Below are positions 15,696 to 24,937 of a stretch of 64,000 bases of DNA, piece after piece; the stretch's first letter is position 1; every line of letters begins with the position of its first letter. This DNA is from Sphingobium psychrophilum (lineage in GTDB: Bacteria; Pseudomonadota; Alphaproteobacteria; Sphingomonadales; Sphingomonadaceae), in contig NZ_JABBFV010000003.1 of the NCBI RefSeq assembly GCF_012927105.1, forward strand, positions 1 to 64,000. The letters are read 5' to 3'. The notes below the pieces were generated by a model. That model was not told the DNA's origin, searched no databases, and saw nothing but the letters and a program-made list of their open reading frames with translations. The translations under genes were made by a program, and so were the position numbers.

Positions 15696-16547
15696 ATGGA
15701 ATCCCGTCCCGACATTTTCGACCGAGCCCGCCGCGCGCGCCAGCGCGACCGGATGCTGCCTGCTTTCGCCGATCACGACTTTCTCTATCGCGCGATGCTG
15801 GACGAACTGCTCGATCGCCTGACAGACGTGCAGCGCGATTTGCCCGAAGCGCTGGTGATCGGTTGCCCGGACGGCAGCGCGAAGGCGGCGCTGGAAGCGA
15901 TGGGCAAGCGCGTCGCCTGCACCGATCCCGGCTTCCTGGCGGCCAAAGCCACGGGCGGCGTGCAGGCGGATGAGGACGCCCTGCCCTTCGCCGACGACAG
16001 TTTCGATCTGGTGATCGCCTGCGGCACGCTGGACAGCGTCAACGACTTGCCCGGCGCGCTGATCCTGATGCGGCGGGTGCTGCGCCCCGACGGATTGATG
16101 CTCGCGGCCTTTGCCGGCGCAGGCAGCCTGACGCGCCTCAAATCCGCGCTGCTCGCGGCCGAGGGCGACCGGCCCGGCCAGCATGTTCATCCACAGGTCG
16201 ATGTGCGATCGGCCGGCGACCTTTTGAGCCGCGCGGGCTTCGCCATGCCGGTAGCGGACGGCGAGATGCTGGCCATCCGTTATGGCGATGTGGTGCGGCT
16301 GATGCACGACCTGCGCTTCATGGGCGCGGGCAATGCGCTGGCGACCCGATCACCGACGCTGACGCGCGACATCTTGATGCGCGCGGCGGGGCATTTCGCC
16401 GACGCCGCCGACCCGGACGGGCGCACCGCGGAACAGATGGCGCTGGTCTATCTGTCAGGCTGGAAACCCGATCCGAGCCAGGCGGGACCGGCCCGACGCG
16501 GCAGCGCAACCATGTCGCTGGCGGCGGCGCTGAAAGGGAAGGCGTGA
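15696..16547 (+). CDS. Class I SAM-dependent methyltransferase (BioC/NDUFAF5-like)
   Basis: 283 residues from the ATG at 15696, preceded by AAGG. After a helical N-terminus (RARRARQRDRM, typical of the NDUFAF5-like group) comes the Rossmann methyltransferase core: ALVIGCPDG (motif I, slightly altered), DEDALPFADDSFDLVIACGTLDSVNDLPGAL (motif II-III region) and RVLRPDGLMLAAF. In mitochondria the counterpart acts in complex I assembly. In bacteria most members are unassigned or act in biotin synthesis. No biotin genes are adjacent, so the substrate is left open. Confidence 0.75.
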   Translation: MESRPDIFDRARRARQRDRMLPAFADHDFLYRAMLDELLDRLTDVQRDLPEALVIGCPDGSAKAALEAMGKRVACTDPGFLAAKATGGVQADEDALPFADDSFDLVIACGTLDSVNDLPGALILMRRVLRPDGLMLAAFAGAGSLTRLKSALLAAEGDRPGQHVHPQVDVRSAGDLLSRAGFAMPVADGEMLAIRYGDVVRLMHDLRFMGAGNALATRSPTLTRDILMRAAGHFADAADPDGRTAEQMALVYLSGWKPDPSQAGPARRGSATMSLAAALKGKA

Positions 16548-16566
16548 CCCTTCCCTTCGCACGCGC

Positions 16567-17631
16567 TCAAGGAATGAGGCGGTCGGCACGGAGGCGTTCG
16601 AACAGGGCGAAGAACGCATCATCTGTGGGCTGATAGGTTGTGAAACCCATTCGGCGGCTTTTCGACATGTCGGTCACCACTTCGATCGGACGACCCAGAT
16701 CGGCGTCGGTATGCCAGGGGGACGCCAGGCGGGTGATGTCGGTTTCGACCAGACCGTCGCGTTCGGCGATCCGGCGCCATATCGCCGCGTCGTGTGCCAT
16801 CTGCCGTTCCAGCGGCAGGACTTCGCCATCGAACGGCGCGGCCTCCAGCCCAAACCACGTGGCGATGCGGCCCCACAGCCATTGCCAACGAAACACGTCG
16901 CCATTGACGATGTTGAAGGCTTCATTGCGCGCCGACGCCGTTTGCGTGGCCCATAGCAGATGCTTCGCCAGCACAATGGCGTCGGTCATGTCGGTCAACC
17001 CATGCCACTGCGCCGCAGAGCCGGGAAAGCGGAAGGGACGCCCCGTTTCGCGGCACAGGGTCGCATAGACGGCCAGCGTCGTGCCCATGTTCATCGCATT
17101 GCCGACCGCCTTGCCGATGACCGTATGTGGACGATGCACGCTCCAGCCGAAGCCGTCGCGTTCGGCGGCGGCAAACAGTTCGTCCTCCTGAGCATAATAG
17201 AAATTCTCGACATCCAGCCGCCCTTGTTCTTCGCGAAACGGGGTCTGCGGCAGCACGCCTTTTCCATAGGCTTCGAAAGGACCGAGATAATGTTTGAGGC
17301 CCGTCACCAGCGCGACATGGCGCGTGCTGCCGCCGGGGCGAAGGCCGTCGAGCAGGTTGCGCACCATGGCGGCATTCACCCGGATGTTTTCCGCCTCGCT
17401 ATCCTGCCGCAGCCAGGTGGTGATGAACACCGCATCAGGGCGGATATCAGCGAGCGCGGTCGCCGTCGCCTCGGCATCCTGAAGGTCGGCGACAACAGGC
17501 AGGACGCCCGCCTGGCTTGTCGGTCGCCGCGACAGACCATGCACCGTCCATCCTTCGGCGGCCAAAAGCGCAGCGGTAGCACCGCCCACGATCCCGCTTG
17601 CGCCGACGACGAGGGCTATTTTTTCCGTCAT
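16567..17631 (-). CDS. SDR-family NAD(P)H reductase, PRISE (progesterone 5-beta-reductase/iridoid synthase-like)
   Basis: 354 residues. The N-terminal nucleotide-binding motif is VVGASGIVGGATAALL. The catalytic Tyr region NFYYAQEDELF and the TGLKHYLGPFE segment are typical of the PRISE group of atypical extended SDRs, which reduce activated C=C bonds of enones. HRPHTVIG and NIVNGDVFRWQWLW are also family features. Bacterial members are common in sphingomonads; their substrates are mostly unknown. It stands alone between two gene pairs. Confidence 0.82.
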   Translation of the reverse strand: MTEKIALVVGASGIVGGATAALLAAEGWTVHGLSRRPTSQAGVLPVVADLQDAEATATALADIRPDAVFITTWLRQDSEAENIRVNAAMVRNLLDGLRPGGSTRHVALVTGLKHYLGPFEAYGKGVLPQTPFREEQGRLDVENFYYAQEDELFAAAERDGFGWSVHRPHTVIGKAVGNAMNMGTTLAVYATLCRETGRPFRFPGSAAQWHGLTDMTDAIVLAKHLLWATQTASARNEAFNIVNGDVFRWQWLWGRIATWFGLEAAPFDGEVLPLERQMAHDAAIWRRIAERDGLVETDITRLASPWHTDADLGRPIEVVTDMSKSRRMGFTTYQPTDDAFFALFERLRADRLIP

Positions 17632-17701
17632 GATATTCCGATCAGTATGTTGGATTTGAGATGTCAGACCGTTGCAGTCGCATATAGTCCGTTGGCGGGC
17701 A

Positions 17702-18577
17702 TCAGGTCGCAGAACCCAGCGCCAGTTCGCCGATCACCGGTGCTTCATCGACAGCGCGCGATGTCCATTCTTCATCCTGACGACGATATTCCACATGGCT
17801 CGCACGCCGGAATGCCGCGCCGTCCCACACGATTACCTGCAACTCCATCTCGTTGTTGCGCCGCACATGCAGCCAGTTGAAGCTTTGCGGTTCGGCATTG
17901 CGTAGCCGGGTCGATGTCGCGGTGCCGGCCTGGATCACCAGCGCGCCGCCGCTATTTTCCACCATCTTGCGCGCCGCCTGTGCATAGGTGCGATGGAAAT
18001 GGCCGGCCAGCGCCAGATGCACGCCGGCCTCACACGCGGCCTTGACCGCATCATCATGCTGGCCGACCGCTTCGCTCAACTCTCCGCCCCGACCGATCGG
18101 CATGGAAAAGAGCGGATGATGGGTGACGAGGATACGGGTCTTGTCGGGCGCGACCTTGGCGAAGCGGTCGCGCAGCATGTCCATCTGCGCGTGGTTGATC
18201 CGTCCGTCCTTGATCGTCAGCGACCGGGCGGTGTTGAGGCCCAGCATCGCCACCTCCGCATCCTCGTAAAAGGGGCACAGGTCGTTGCTGATATAGCGTT
18301 TGTAGCGCGCGAGCGGCCGGGTGAAGCGACGCACCACATCGTAAAGCGGCACGTCATGATTGCCCGGAATGACCAGCGTCTTCAGCCCCGCGGCCTTTAG
18401 CCGCCCCAACCAGGCTGCGGCCTGTTTGAACTGGTCGACCCGCGCGCGCTGGGTGAAGTCCCCGCTGATGACCACAAGGTCGGGGCGGCGTTCCTCCAGC
18501 CAGGCGGTCGCCGCATCTACGATCTTGGGATCGTTGGCGCCGAAATGAATGTCGGAGAGATGTGCGATGCGAGCCAT
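17702..18577 (-). CDS. Calcineurin-like metallophosphoesterase
   Basis: 291 residues. All five metal-binding motifs are visible in order: LSDIHFG (Asp, His), SGDFT, GNHDVP, THHPLFS and GHFHRTY. This is the binuclear metallophosphoesterase fold of the CpdA/Icc type (cyclic nucleotide phosphodiesterases). No signal peptide or membrane segment is seen. It is divergent from a lipid kinase gene, 81 bases between starts. Whether it cleaves cAMP cannot be told from sequence. Confidence 0.85.
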   Translation of the reverse strand: MARIAHLSDIHFGANDPKIVDAATAWLEERRPDLVVISGDFTQRARVDQFKQAAAWLGRLKAAGLKTLVIPGNHDVPLYDVVRRFTRPLARYKRYISNDLCPFYEDAEVAMLGLNTARSLTIKDGRINHAQMDMLRDRFAKVAPDKTRILVTHHPLFSMPIGRGGELSEAVGQHDDAVKAACEAGVHLALAGHFHRTYAQAARKMVENSGGALVIQAGTATSTRLRNAEPQSFNWLHVRRNNEMELQVIVWDGAAFRRASHVEYRRQDEEWTSRAVDEAPVIGELALGSAT

Positions 18578-18658
18578 GTCAGGGTAACGAATCCATGGCC
18601 TATGGTTTCCCTAAGCATTTCGATGCACCCGAAATCGATTTGGCGGAGTTATTGCGGC

Positions 18659-19555
18659 ATGGAAACGAAACCACTCCCCAAGGACGCCATATTGGTCGTC
18701 AACGCCCATAGCCGCCGCGGGCAGGATAATTTTGCGCAGGCGAAAGAGAAGCTGGAGGCCGCGGGCGTCCGCCTGATCGCCGCCCATGCGGTCGAAGAAC
18801 CGGAAAAGATGGCGCAGATGGTGCGAGAGGCGGTGGCAAGTGGCGCACCGATGGTGATCGTGGGCGGCGGCGATGGCTCGATGTCCGGCACGGTGGACGA
18901 ACTAGTGGGCAAGGATTGCGTGTTCGGCGTGCTGCCATTGGGCACCGCAAACAGCTTCGCCCGCACGCTGGGCCTGCCACTCGACCTGGAGGGCGCGGTA
19001 CAGGCGATCGCAACGGGCCAGCGCCGCCGCGTCGACCTGGGCATGATCGAGCGCGATTATTTCGTCAACGCGGCCGCACTCGGCCTATCGCCGCAGATCG
19101 GCCAAACGGTGCCGCACAAGCTCAAACGCTATCTCGGGCGGATCGGTTATCTGATGTGGGCGGTCAAATGCTCCGTCGGATTCCGCGCCTTCCGCCTGAC
19201 CATTGATGACGGCGAAAATCAGCGCCGCATGTGGTCGACCGAGGTGCGCATCCTTAACGGTCCCTATCATGGCGGGGTCGAACTGTCCGACCATGCCGAT
19301 GTCGATACCGGCGAAATCGTGATCCAGGCGGTGGTCGGGCGCAGCAAGCCGCGCCTTGCCTGGGACTGGTACGCTAAATTCTTCAAGCTGCGCGATCGCA
19401 ACGCCCATACCGAGGAATTTCATGGGAAATCGTTCAGGATCGAAACCCATCCGCGCCAGCGCATATCGATCGACGGCGAAGTGCTGGCGAAAACGCCGGT
19501 GACCGTGAAGATCGCGCCGGGCGCGGTCGAGGTGGCGGTGCCGCGCGCGGAATAG
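18659..19555 (+). CDS. Diacylglycerol/lipid kinase family protein (YegS-like)
   Basis: 298 residues from the ATG at 18659, which begins just before the first conserved strand (ILVVNAHSRRG). GGGDGSMSGTVDEL at about 63-76 is the nucleotide-binding motif of the DAGK catalytic domain, followed by PLGTANSFARTL. The C-terminal beta-domain has ISIDGEVLAKTPV. It phosphorylates a lipid with ATP; diacylglycerol, phosphatidylglycerol or sphingoid lipids are all possible in this kind of bacterium. An open frame extends upstream to 18545 but overlaps the divergent phosphoesterase start. Confidence 0.82.
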   Translation: METKPLPKDAILVVNAHSRRGQDNFAQAKEKLEAAGVRLIAAHAVEEPEKMAQMVREAVASGAPMVIVGGGDGSMSGTVDELVGKDCVFGVLPLGTANSFARTLGLPLDLEGAVQAIATGQRRRVDLGMIERDYFVNAAALGLSPQIGQTVPHKLKRYLGRIGYLMWAVKCSVGFRAFRLTIDDGENQRRMWSTEVRILNGPYHGGVELSDHADVDTGEIVIQAVVGRSKPRLAWDWYAKFFKLRDRNAHTEEFHGKSFRIETHPRQRISIDGEVLAKTPVTVKIAPGAVEVAVPRAE

Positions 19556-19580
19556 CCCGCCCCTTTGTCATCCGAGCAAC

Positions 19581-19608
19581 AAAAAAGGGACCGTAAACCG
19601 GTCCCTTT
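19581..19608 (-). terminator. Rho-independent terminator of rplM-rpsI
   Basis: On the minus strand, GGGACCG and CGGTCCC form a 7-bp stem extendable with A-T pairs around a short loop, followed by six T. It lies 25 bases after the rpsI stop. The symmetry also allows partial function for the plus-strand lipid kinase gene. Confidence 0.8.
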
Positions 19609-19632
19609 CCTGTTTTCGGCTGTTCGAAAAGC

Positions 19633-20205
19633 TTAGCGCTTCGAGAACTGGAAGCTCTTGCGCGCCTTCGCCTTGCCGTACTTCTTACGCTCGACGACGC
19701 GGCTGTCGCGGGTCAGGAAGCCTTCGGCCTTGACGGCGCTGCGCAGCGCCGGTTCGTACTTGGTCAGCGCCTGGGCGATGCCATGCTTGACCGCGCCGGC
19801 CTGGCCCGACAGACCGCCGCCCTTGACGGTGGCGATGACGTCATACTGACCGCTACGGTCGGTCACGCCGAACGGCTGGTTGATCACCAGACGCAGGGTG
19901 GGACGCGCGAAGTAGATTTCCTGATCGCGGCCATTGACCGTGATCTTGCCGGTGCCGGGCTTCACCCACACGCGGGCGACGGCATCCTTACGACGCCCGG
20001 TCGCATAGGCGCGACCGAGATTGTCGATTTCCTGTTCGCGCAGCGGCATGGTCGAAACCGGCGGCGCGATCGGCGCAGCAACGACGTCTTCACCTTCGGC
20101 GGCGGCGGGCGCTGCCGCAGCAGCGGCAGGTGCGGCGACCGGCGCGGCAGCGGCGTCGGCCGCGATCTGCGCGAGGTCGGACAGGGACTGGCGGTTATCG
20201 GACAT
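19633..20205 (-). CDS. rpsI: 30S ribosomal protein S9 with Ala/Pro-rich N-terminal extension
   Basis: 190 residues. The conserved S9 body begins near [15 protein letters not shown] (about 66) and ends in KSFQFSKR, the basic C-terminal tail that reaches the P-site tRNA. The first 55 or so residues are a low-complexity Ala/Pro-rich extension (AAAAPVAAP and similar) not found in the standard 130-residue S9. The start ATG overlaps the rplM stop by one base (TAATG), the normal rplM-rpsI operon order. The extension has no upstream-frame alternative; the ATG after it would lie at [11 protein letters not shown]. Confidence 0.95.
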   Translation of the reverse strand: MSDNRQSLSDLAQIAADAAAAPVAAPAAAAAAPAAAEGEDVVAAPIAPPVSTMPLREQEIDNLGRAYATGRRKDAVARVWVKPGTGKITVNGRDQEIYFARPTLRLVINQPFGVTDRSGQYDVIATVKGGGLSGQAGAVKHGIAQALTKYEPALRSAVKAEGFLTRDSRVVERKKYGKAKARKSFQFSKR

Positions 20206-20684
20206 TATGCACCCACCTTGTTCTTGCGGTTGCGCGATGCGAAATCGAGCACTTCAGGGTTCTGGGCTTCGTGGGGATGCTCGGTGCCGGCGAAAACGCG
20301 CAGGTTGCGCATCTGCTGGCGGCCCAGCGGACCACGGGGGATCATGCGCTCGATAGCCTTTTCAAGCACGCGCTCTGGGAAACGGCCTTCCAAAATCTTG
20401 GCAGGCGTGGTTTCCTTGATGCCGCCGGCATAGCCGGTGTGCTTGTAATAGATCTTGTCCGTCAGCTTCTTGCCGGTGAACTTGACCTTGCCCGCGTTGA
20501 TGATGATGACATTGTCACCGCAATCGACGTGGGGCGTGAAGCTGGTCTTGTGCTTGCCACGCAGGATATTCGCGACGGTCGAAGCGAGACGGCCCACAAC
20601 GGCGCCTTCGGCGTCGATCAGGATCCACTTCTTTTCGACCGTTGCCGGGGTCGCCGGCTTGGTGGTCTTCATCAGCGCCTTCAT
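20205..20684 (-). CDS. rplM: 50S ribosomal protein L13
   Basis: 159 residues from the ATG at 20684; a second ATG four codons in has its own AAGG and may be the true start. The L13 body is clear: [16 protein letters not shown], the GDNVIIINA strand, [18 protein letters not shown] and [21 protein letters not shown]. It binds 23S rRNA early in assembly. First gene of the rplM-rpsI operon, with a promoter at 20747-20775 and a hairpin at the start of the transcript. Confidence 0.95.
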   Translation of the reverse strand: MKALMKTTKPATPATVEKKWILIDAEGAVVGRLASTVANILRGKHKTSFTPHVDCGDNVIIINAGKVKFTGKKLTDKIYYKHTGYAGGIKETTPAKILEGRFPERVLEKAIERMIPRGPLGRQQMRNLRVFAGTEHPHEAQNPEVLDFASRNRKNKVGA

Positions 20685-20712
20685 GGTGCCAATACTCCAG
20701 AATAAAATGAAA

Positions 20713-20736
20713 CCGGGTGCCGTCACCGACACCCGG
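20713..20736 (-). promoter_or_regulatory. Leader hairpin of rplM mRNA
   Basis: CCGGGTG and CACCCGG form a 7-bp perfect stem with a 10-base loop. It sits immediately after the predicted transcription start and about 29 bases before the start codon. Ribosomal protein operons often carry such structures for autogenous control by the encoded protein. L13 control is known in other bacteria; whether this hairpin serves that role is inference. Confidence 0.45.
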
Positions 20737-20746
20737 AAGTGGGGCG

Positions 20747-20775
20747 CTAATGACGGGTGAGGCCCGACAAGTCAA
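20747..20775 (-). promoter_or_regulatory. Promoter of rplM-rpsI
   Basis: Minus strand: TTGACT at 20775-20770, a 17-base spacer, then CATTAG at 20752-20747. Strong -35 and fair -10 for a sigma70-type promoter. Predicted transcript start is about 20740. Confidence 0.5.
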
Positions 20776-20817
20776 GAGATTCGGCCGCTTTGCTGACGGG
20801 TAAAATAATACCGTCTC

Positions 20818-21606
20818 TCATTTGGCCGGGGTCAGCGTCCGGCTTTCGGTCAGGGCGAGCGATCCCACGGCCAGGCTGCGCTGCTGCGTTTCCACCAGCC
20901 CGCTGGTGCGCGACAGGCGATAATGGATGCCGACTTGCACGCCCTCCCCGGCCAGCTTCTCCTCCAGGTCCAGCGCATCGGCCGGTTGCCCGACGACTCG
21001 CAGCGTGCCTTCGACCGGCACCGGCCGGCCCAGCGGCGATCCCGCCACGGTGCGCAGCCCGCGCCCCTCGCCACCCTCTACGCTACTGCCTGCGAACAGG
21101 AAGAGCGGCTGGACTTCGCCCGCCAGCAGCGCGAGCCGGCCCTCGGGCGACAAGCTGGCGAACAGCGCCTTTACATTCGCAGCCGCCTTGTGCCGAGGGC
21201 TATCGGGCGCGAACTTGGCCAGCATCGCGTCGATCCCGGCCTGCACCGCGCTCCAGACTGCATCGATATCGTCGACGCCAACAATCCGCCCCTGCCCGTC
21301 CAGCCGGAAGCGCAGCTCGACGCCGACCAGCGGGGTCAGCGCGGCGCGATAGGGTTCGGCCCCGGCGGCCGGCGCATCGCTGTCGATGTCCCGCAACGTC
21401 GCTTGCAAGATATAGCCTTCGCCTGCCCGTTCGAACCGCAGGTCGCGGATGGCGCTGAACCGGCGGGTGGTGCCTTCCACCGGCCGATGCTGCTCGATCC
21501 GATAGACCAGCGCGCTGTCCGTCGGCGGCGCGAAGGGGATGGCGATGCCCTGCGCCGCTACAGGCTGGCTGAAGGCGATAAGCGCGACGGCAAGCAGCCC
21601 CCTCAA
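20818..21606 (-). CDS. Exported protein of unknown function downstream of ctaA
   Basis: About 262 residues if translation begins at a TTG (21606) that overlaps the ctaA stop as TTGA. This start gives a credible signal peptide (RGLLAVALIAFSQPVAAQG). No ATG lies nearer, and upstream starts would run deep into ctaA. The body has no family I recognise; it reads as a beta-rich periplasmic or surface protein with paired strands (VYRIEQHRPVEGTTRRFSA, TLRDIDSD, GVELRFRLDGQGRIVGVDD). The start is uncertain. Position suggests co-transcription with heme A synthase, but that does not establish a role. Confidence 0.6.
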   Translation of the reverse strand: MRGLLAVALIAFSQPVAAQGIAIPFAPPTDSALVYRIEQHRPVEGTTRRFSAIRDLRFERAGEGYILQATLRDIDSDAPAAGAEPYRAALTPLVGVELRFRLDGQGRIVGVDDIDAVWSAVQAGIDAMLAKFAPDSPRHKAAANVKALFASLSPEGRLALLAGEVQPLFLFAGSSVEGGEGRGLRTVAGSPLGRPVPVEGTLRVVGQPADALDLEEKLAGEGVQVGIHYRLSRTSGLVETQQRSLAVGSLALTESRTLTPAK

Positions 21607-22661
21607 CGGCGCGCACCCACGGCATGGGCGCCCCAGGCGGCGGCGGCCACGAGCAGCGCGCCGACCGCCTGATGCAGCACGGCGATCGGCAGCGCGATGC
21701 CGCTGATAACCGTGGCGATGCCCAGCAGGATCTGCGTGCCCAGCGCCGCATTGATCGCGATCGACGCGCCCCGCTGCCCGGCCTGCTTCGCCCGCCGCGC
21801 CAGCAGGATCAGCGCCACCGCGGCGACCCACGCCCACCAGCGATGGAGGAAATGGACGAGATAGGGATCGCTCGACACCGTGGCCCAGAGCGAGCCCAGC
21901 CACTGGATGCCTTCGGGCACGACATGGTCGTTCATCAGCGGCCAGGTGTTCGACACATAGCCCGCGTCCAGCCCCGCGGTGAAGGCGCCCAGCATCAACT
22001 GGACCAGCAGCACCAGCAGCACGACCAGAGCGAAGGGGCGCAGCGCGGCTGGCTGCGCGCGCGGCGACCGCGCAAGCGCGCGCAGATCAAGCGCGGTCCA
22101 TACCAGCCCGCCGATGATGAAGAGCGCCGTCAACAGGTGCACCGCCAGCCGGTAATGGCTGACGTCGGTGCGCACCGACAGGCCAGACTTCACCATCCAC
22201 CAGCCGATCGCCCCCTGCAACCCGCCCAGCGCCAGCAAGGCGACCAGCCTTGCGCCGTAGCCCTTCGGAATGGCCCGCCGCGCCGCGAACCAGACCAGCG
22301 GCAGGGCGAAGGCGACGCCGATCAGGCGACCGAGCAGCCGGTGCGCCCATTCCCAGAAAAAGATGAACTGAAAATCGGACAGGGTCATGCCCCGGTTGAT
22401 CTGCTGATATTCGGGAATTTGTTGATATAGGCGAAACGCCTCGATCCACTGGTCATGGGTCAGCGGCGGAATGGCGCCGGTGATCGGCTTCCACTGGGTA
22501 ATCGAAAGGCCGGATTCGGTCAGCCGGGTGATGCCGCCCACCACCACCATGCAGAAGACCAGCAGCGCCACGACCAGCAACCAGTGAGCGATCGCGGCAG
22601 GACGGGGCGCGGCCGGGCGCGGGACGGGGGGCGCGGAACGGCTGAAAGGAAACAAGGTCAT
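21603..22661 (-). CDS. ctaA: Heme A synthase (COX15/CtaA type)
   Basis: 352-residue inner-membrane protein with about eight hydrophobic segments. Signature features are VVVGGITRLTESGLSITQWKPITG after helix 1, FFWEWAHRLLGRLIG with a heme-ligand His, and later HFLHRWWAW with another. It hydroxylates the C8 methyl group of heme O to make heme A for aa3-type cytochrome c oxidase. The alphaproteobacterial/mitochondrial form lacks the Cys pair of the Bacillus type, as here. The aa3 oxidase small subunit encoded at 33656 uses the same cofactor system. Confidence 0.93.
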   Translation of the reverse strand: MTLFPFSRSAPPVPRPAAPRPAAIAHWLLVVALLVFCMVVVGGITRLTESGLSITQWKPITGAIPPLTHDQWIEAFRLYQQIPEYQQINRGMTLSDFQFIFFWEWAHRLLGRLIGVAFALPLVWFAARRAIPKGYGARLVALLALGGLQGAIGWWMVKSGLSVRTDVSHYRLAVHLLTALFIIGGLVWTALDLRALARSPRAQPAALRPFALVVLLVLLVQLMLGAFTAGLDAGYVSNTWPLMNDHVVPEGIQWLGSLWATVSSDPYLVHFLHRWWAWVAAVALILLARRAKQAGQRGASIAINAALGTQILLGIATVISGIALPIAVLHQAVGALLVAAAAWGAHAVGARR

Positions 22662-22810
22662 GGCCGGTCCATGCGCTTATGTCCTGCCCTTTTCAAGCTG
22701 TTGCCGGGTGCATAAGGGGTGGACAAAACAGCCCAGCCGCTGGCGGTTGACGGGAAACAAAACGCCCCGCAGGCGTATCATCCCAACTTCAATTCATGCA
22801 GGGGCTTTTG

Positions 22811-24853
22811 ATGATCGCCGCATCGACGGGAACAGCCGCGATGATCGCCGCACAGGGACCGATGGGCGCCCTTACCGCCGCGTTGGGCGCATCCTCACCG
22901 CTTGGCCTTGTGGACGCATGGTCACCCACACTCGTCTCGACGGTACGGCTGATGCTGTCTTCCAAGGCGGAGATCGTCCTGTTCTGGGGACCGGACTTCT
23001 GCGCGCTCTATAATGAAAGCTACGCGCCCACGATCGGCGACAAGCATCCGCAGGCGCTGGGCCGCCCGGCGCGCGAAGGCTGGGGCGAATTGTGGGACGA
23101 TCTGGGTCCGCTGCTGCAATCGGTGCTCGACACCGGCGAAACCATCCATGCCAAGGACCGGCCCTTCTATATCGAGCGCGACGGCGGGCGCGGCGAGGAT
23201 GTCTATTTCGACATCAGCTACTCGCCCGTGTTCGAAGGCGACGGGTCGATCGGCGGCGTGTTGTGCATCGTCAGCGAGACGACCAAGCGCGTGCTGGCGG
23301 AACGGGCGATGCTGGCCGACCGCAACCGGCTCTGGGCGCTGGCGCGCGACCCGTTCCTGATCGCCGACACGACCGGCGTCTGGCTGGCGGCCAGCCCGGC
23401 CTGGACCGAGATATTGGGCTGGAGCGAGGCGGAATTGATCGGCCGCACCGCCGAATGGATGGAGCATCCCGACGACATCCAGCCGACCCGCGATCAGATT
23501 GACGGCCTGGCGCATGGCCAGCCGGTGCTGCGCTTCGACAATCGTTTCCGCGCCCGCGACGGCGATTATCGCACCTTTAGCTGGACCGCCGTGTCGGAAG
23601 GCGGCACCGTCTATGCCGTGGCCCGCGACGTCACCGAACAGCGCGCCCATGCCCGCGCGCTGGCCGATACGGAGGCGGCGCTCCGCCAGGCGCAAAAGAT
23701 GGAGACGCTGGGCCAGTTGACCGGCGGCGTGGCGCACGACTTCAATAACCTGCTCCAGATCGTCACCGGCAACCTGGAACTGCTGCAACGCGCTTTGCCC
23801 GCCGACGACGCCCGGCTCCAGCGGATGGTCGGGCGCGCCGCAGCGGGCGCAGACCGCGCGGCTGTGCTGACGCAGCGGCTGCTCGCCTTCTCCCGCCGCC
23901 AGCCGCTCGATCCCCGGCCGACCGATCCCAACCGGCTGGTCGCGGGCATGTCCGATATGCTGCATCGGACGTTGGGCGAAACCATCGCCGTGAAGACGAT
24001 GGAGGCACCCGAACCCTGGCCGATCGCTGTCGATGTCAACCAGATGGAAAATGCGCTGCTCAATCTGGCGGTCAACGCGCGCGACGCCATGCCCGATGGC
24101 GGCAAGCTGACGATCGAAGTGTCCAACAGCTATATCGAGGCGGAACAGGCCGCGCGCGAAGACGGGTTGAAGCCCGGCGAATATGTGATGATCGGCGTGT
24201 CGGACACGGGCGAAGGGATGGGCGCGGCGACGCTGGCGCAAGCGATCGAACCCTTTTTCACCACGAAGGATGTGGGGCGCGGCACCGGCCTTGGCCTGTC
24301 GATGGTCTATGGCTTCATCAAGCAATCGGGCGGCCATATGCGCGTCTATTCGGAGCCGGGTGACGGCACCAGCGTCATGCTCTACCTGCCGCGCCATCAC
24401 GGTTGCGCGGCGGTGGAAGATGCGCCGGAAACGTCGATGCAGGCGCCCAGAGGCGGGCACGAGACGATATTGCTGTGCGAGGACGACGATAATGTCCGCG
24501 CTTATTCGCATGAAGTGCTGCGCGACCTTGGCTATCATGTCGTGTCGGCCGCCGATGGCGCGGCCGCTCTTGCAGCGCTGGAAGCGGCGGATGCGCCGGT
24601 CGACCTGCTCTTCACCGATGTCGTGCTGCCCGGCGGGATGACCGGCGCCGACCTGGCGGCCGCGGCCAAGACGCGCTGGCCCGGCCTCAAGATCCTGTTC
24701 ACCACCGGCTACGCCCGCAACGCCATCGTCCATCATGGCCGGCTGGATGAGGGCGTCGACCTGCTGACCAAGCCTTTCAGCTATGGCGATCTCGCCGCCA
24801 AGGTCCGCGAGGTGCTGGACCGCGCCGAGGAGATGGCGCAGCCCGTTGGATGA
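22811..24853 (+). CDS. Hybrid sensor histidine kinase with PAS domains and C-terminal receiver
   Basis: About 680 residues from the ATG at 22811, which has AGGGG 6 bases upstream; an ATG at 22796 is in frame. The order is: an N-terminal PAS/GAF-like sensor (about 30-165), a PAS domain (about 175-280, ending AVARDVTEQR), a HisKA dimerisation domain with the phospho-His in GVAHDFNNLL (about 309), an ATPase domain (NLAVNARDAMPDGG; DTGEGMG; GTGLGLSMVYGFIKQSGG), and a receiver with its Asp in LLFTDVVLPGG. No membrane segment is evident, so it is cytoplasmic. The motif set is that of the HWE-distant, HDFNN-type hybrid kinases common in alphaproteobacteria. No partner regulator is adjacent. Confidence 0.88.
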   Translation: MIAASTGTAAMIAAQGPMGALTAALGASSPLGLVDAWSPTLVSTVRLMLSSKAEIVLFWGPDFCALYNESYAPTIGDKHPQALGRPAREGWGELWDDLGPLLQSVLDTGETIHAKDRPFYIERDGGRGEDVYFDISYSPVFEGDGSIGGVLCIVSETTKRVLAERAMLADRNRLWALARDPFLIADTTGVWLAASPAWTEILGWSEAELIGRTAEWMEHPDDIQPTRDQIDGLAHGQPVLRFDNRFRARDGDYRTFSWTAVSEGGTVYAVARDVTEQRAHARALADTEAALRQAQKMETLGQLTGGVAHDFNNLLQIVTGNLELLQRALPADDARLQRMVGRAAAGADRAAVLTQRLLAFSRRQPLDPRPTDPNRLVAGMSDMLHRTLGETIAVKTMEAPEPWPIAVDVNQMENALLNLAVNARDAMPDGGKLTIEVSNSYIEAEQAAREDGLKPGEYVMIGVSDTGEGMGAATLAQAIEPFFTTKDVGRGTGLGLSMVYGFIKQSGGHMRVYSEPGDGTSVMLYLPRHHGCAAVEDAPETSMQAPRGGHETILLCEDDDNVRAYSHEVLRDLGYHVVSAADGAAALAALEAADAPVDLLFTDVVLPGGMTGADLAAAAKTRWPGLKILFTTGYARNAIVHHGRLDEGVDLLTKPFSYGDLAAKVREVLDRAEEMAQPVG

Positions 24854-24862
24854 CAATCAAGG

Positions 24863-24930
24863 TCCGTTCGCTTCGAGCGAAGTCGACAAGCCTTGCACGA
24901 CGTTTCTCGACTTCGCTCGAAACGAACGGA
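24863..24930. repeat. Palindromic intergenic repeat, family B, copy 1
   Basis: The element is bounded by TCCGTTCG and CGAACGGA. Just inside are CTTCGAGCGAAGTCGA and its near reverse complement. It lies between the convergent kinase and dgoA genes, where it may act as a bidirectional terminator. Related copies lie at 31835, 37276 and 58936. Confidence 0.75.
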
Positions 24931-24937
24931 AAAATGG

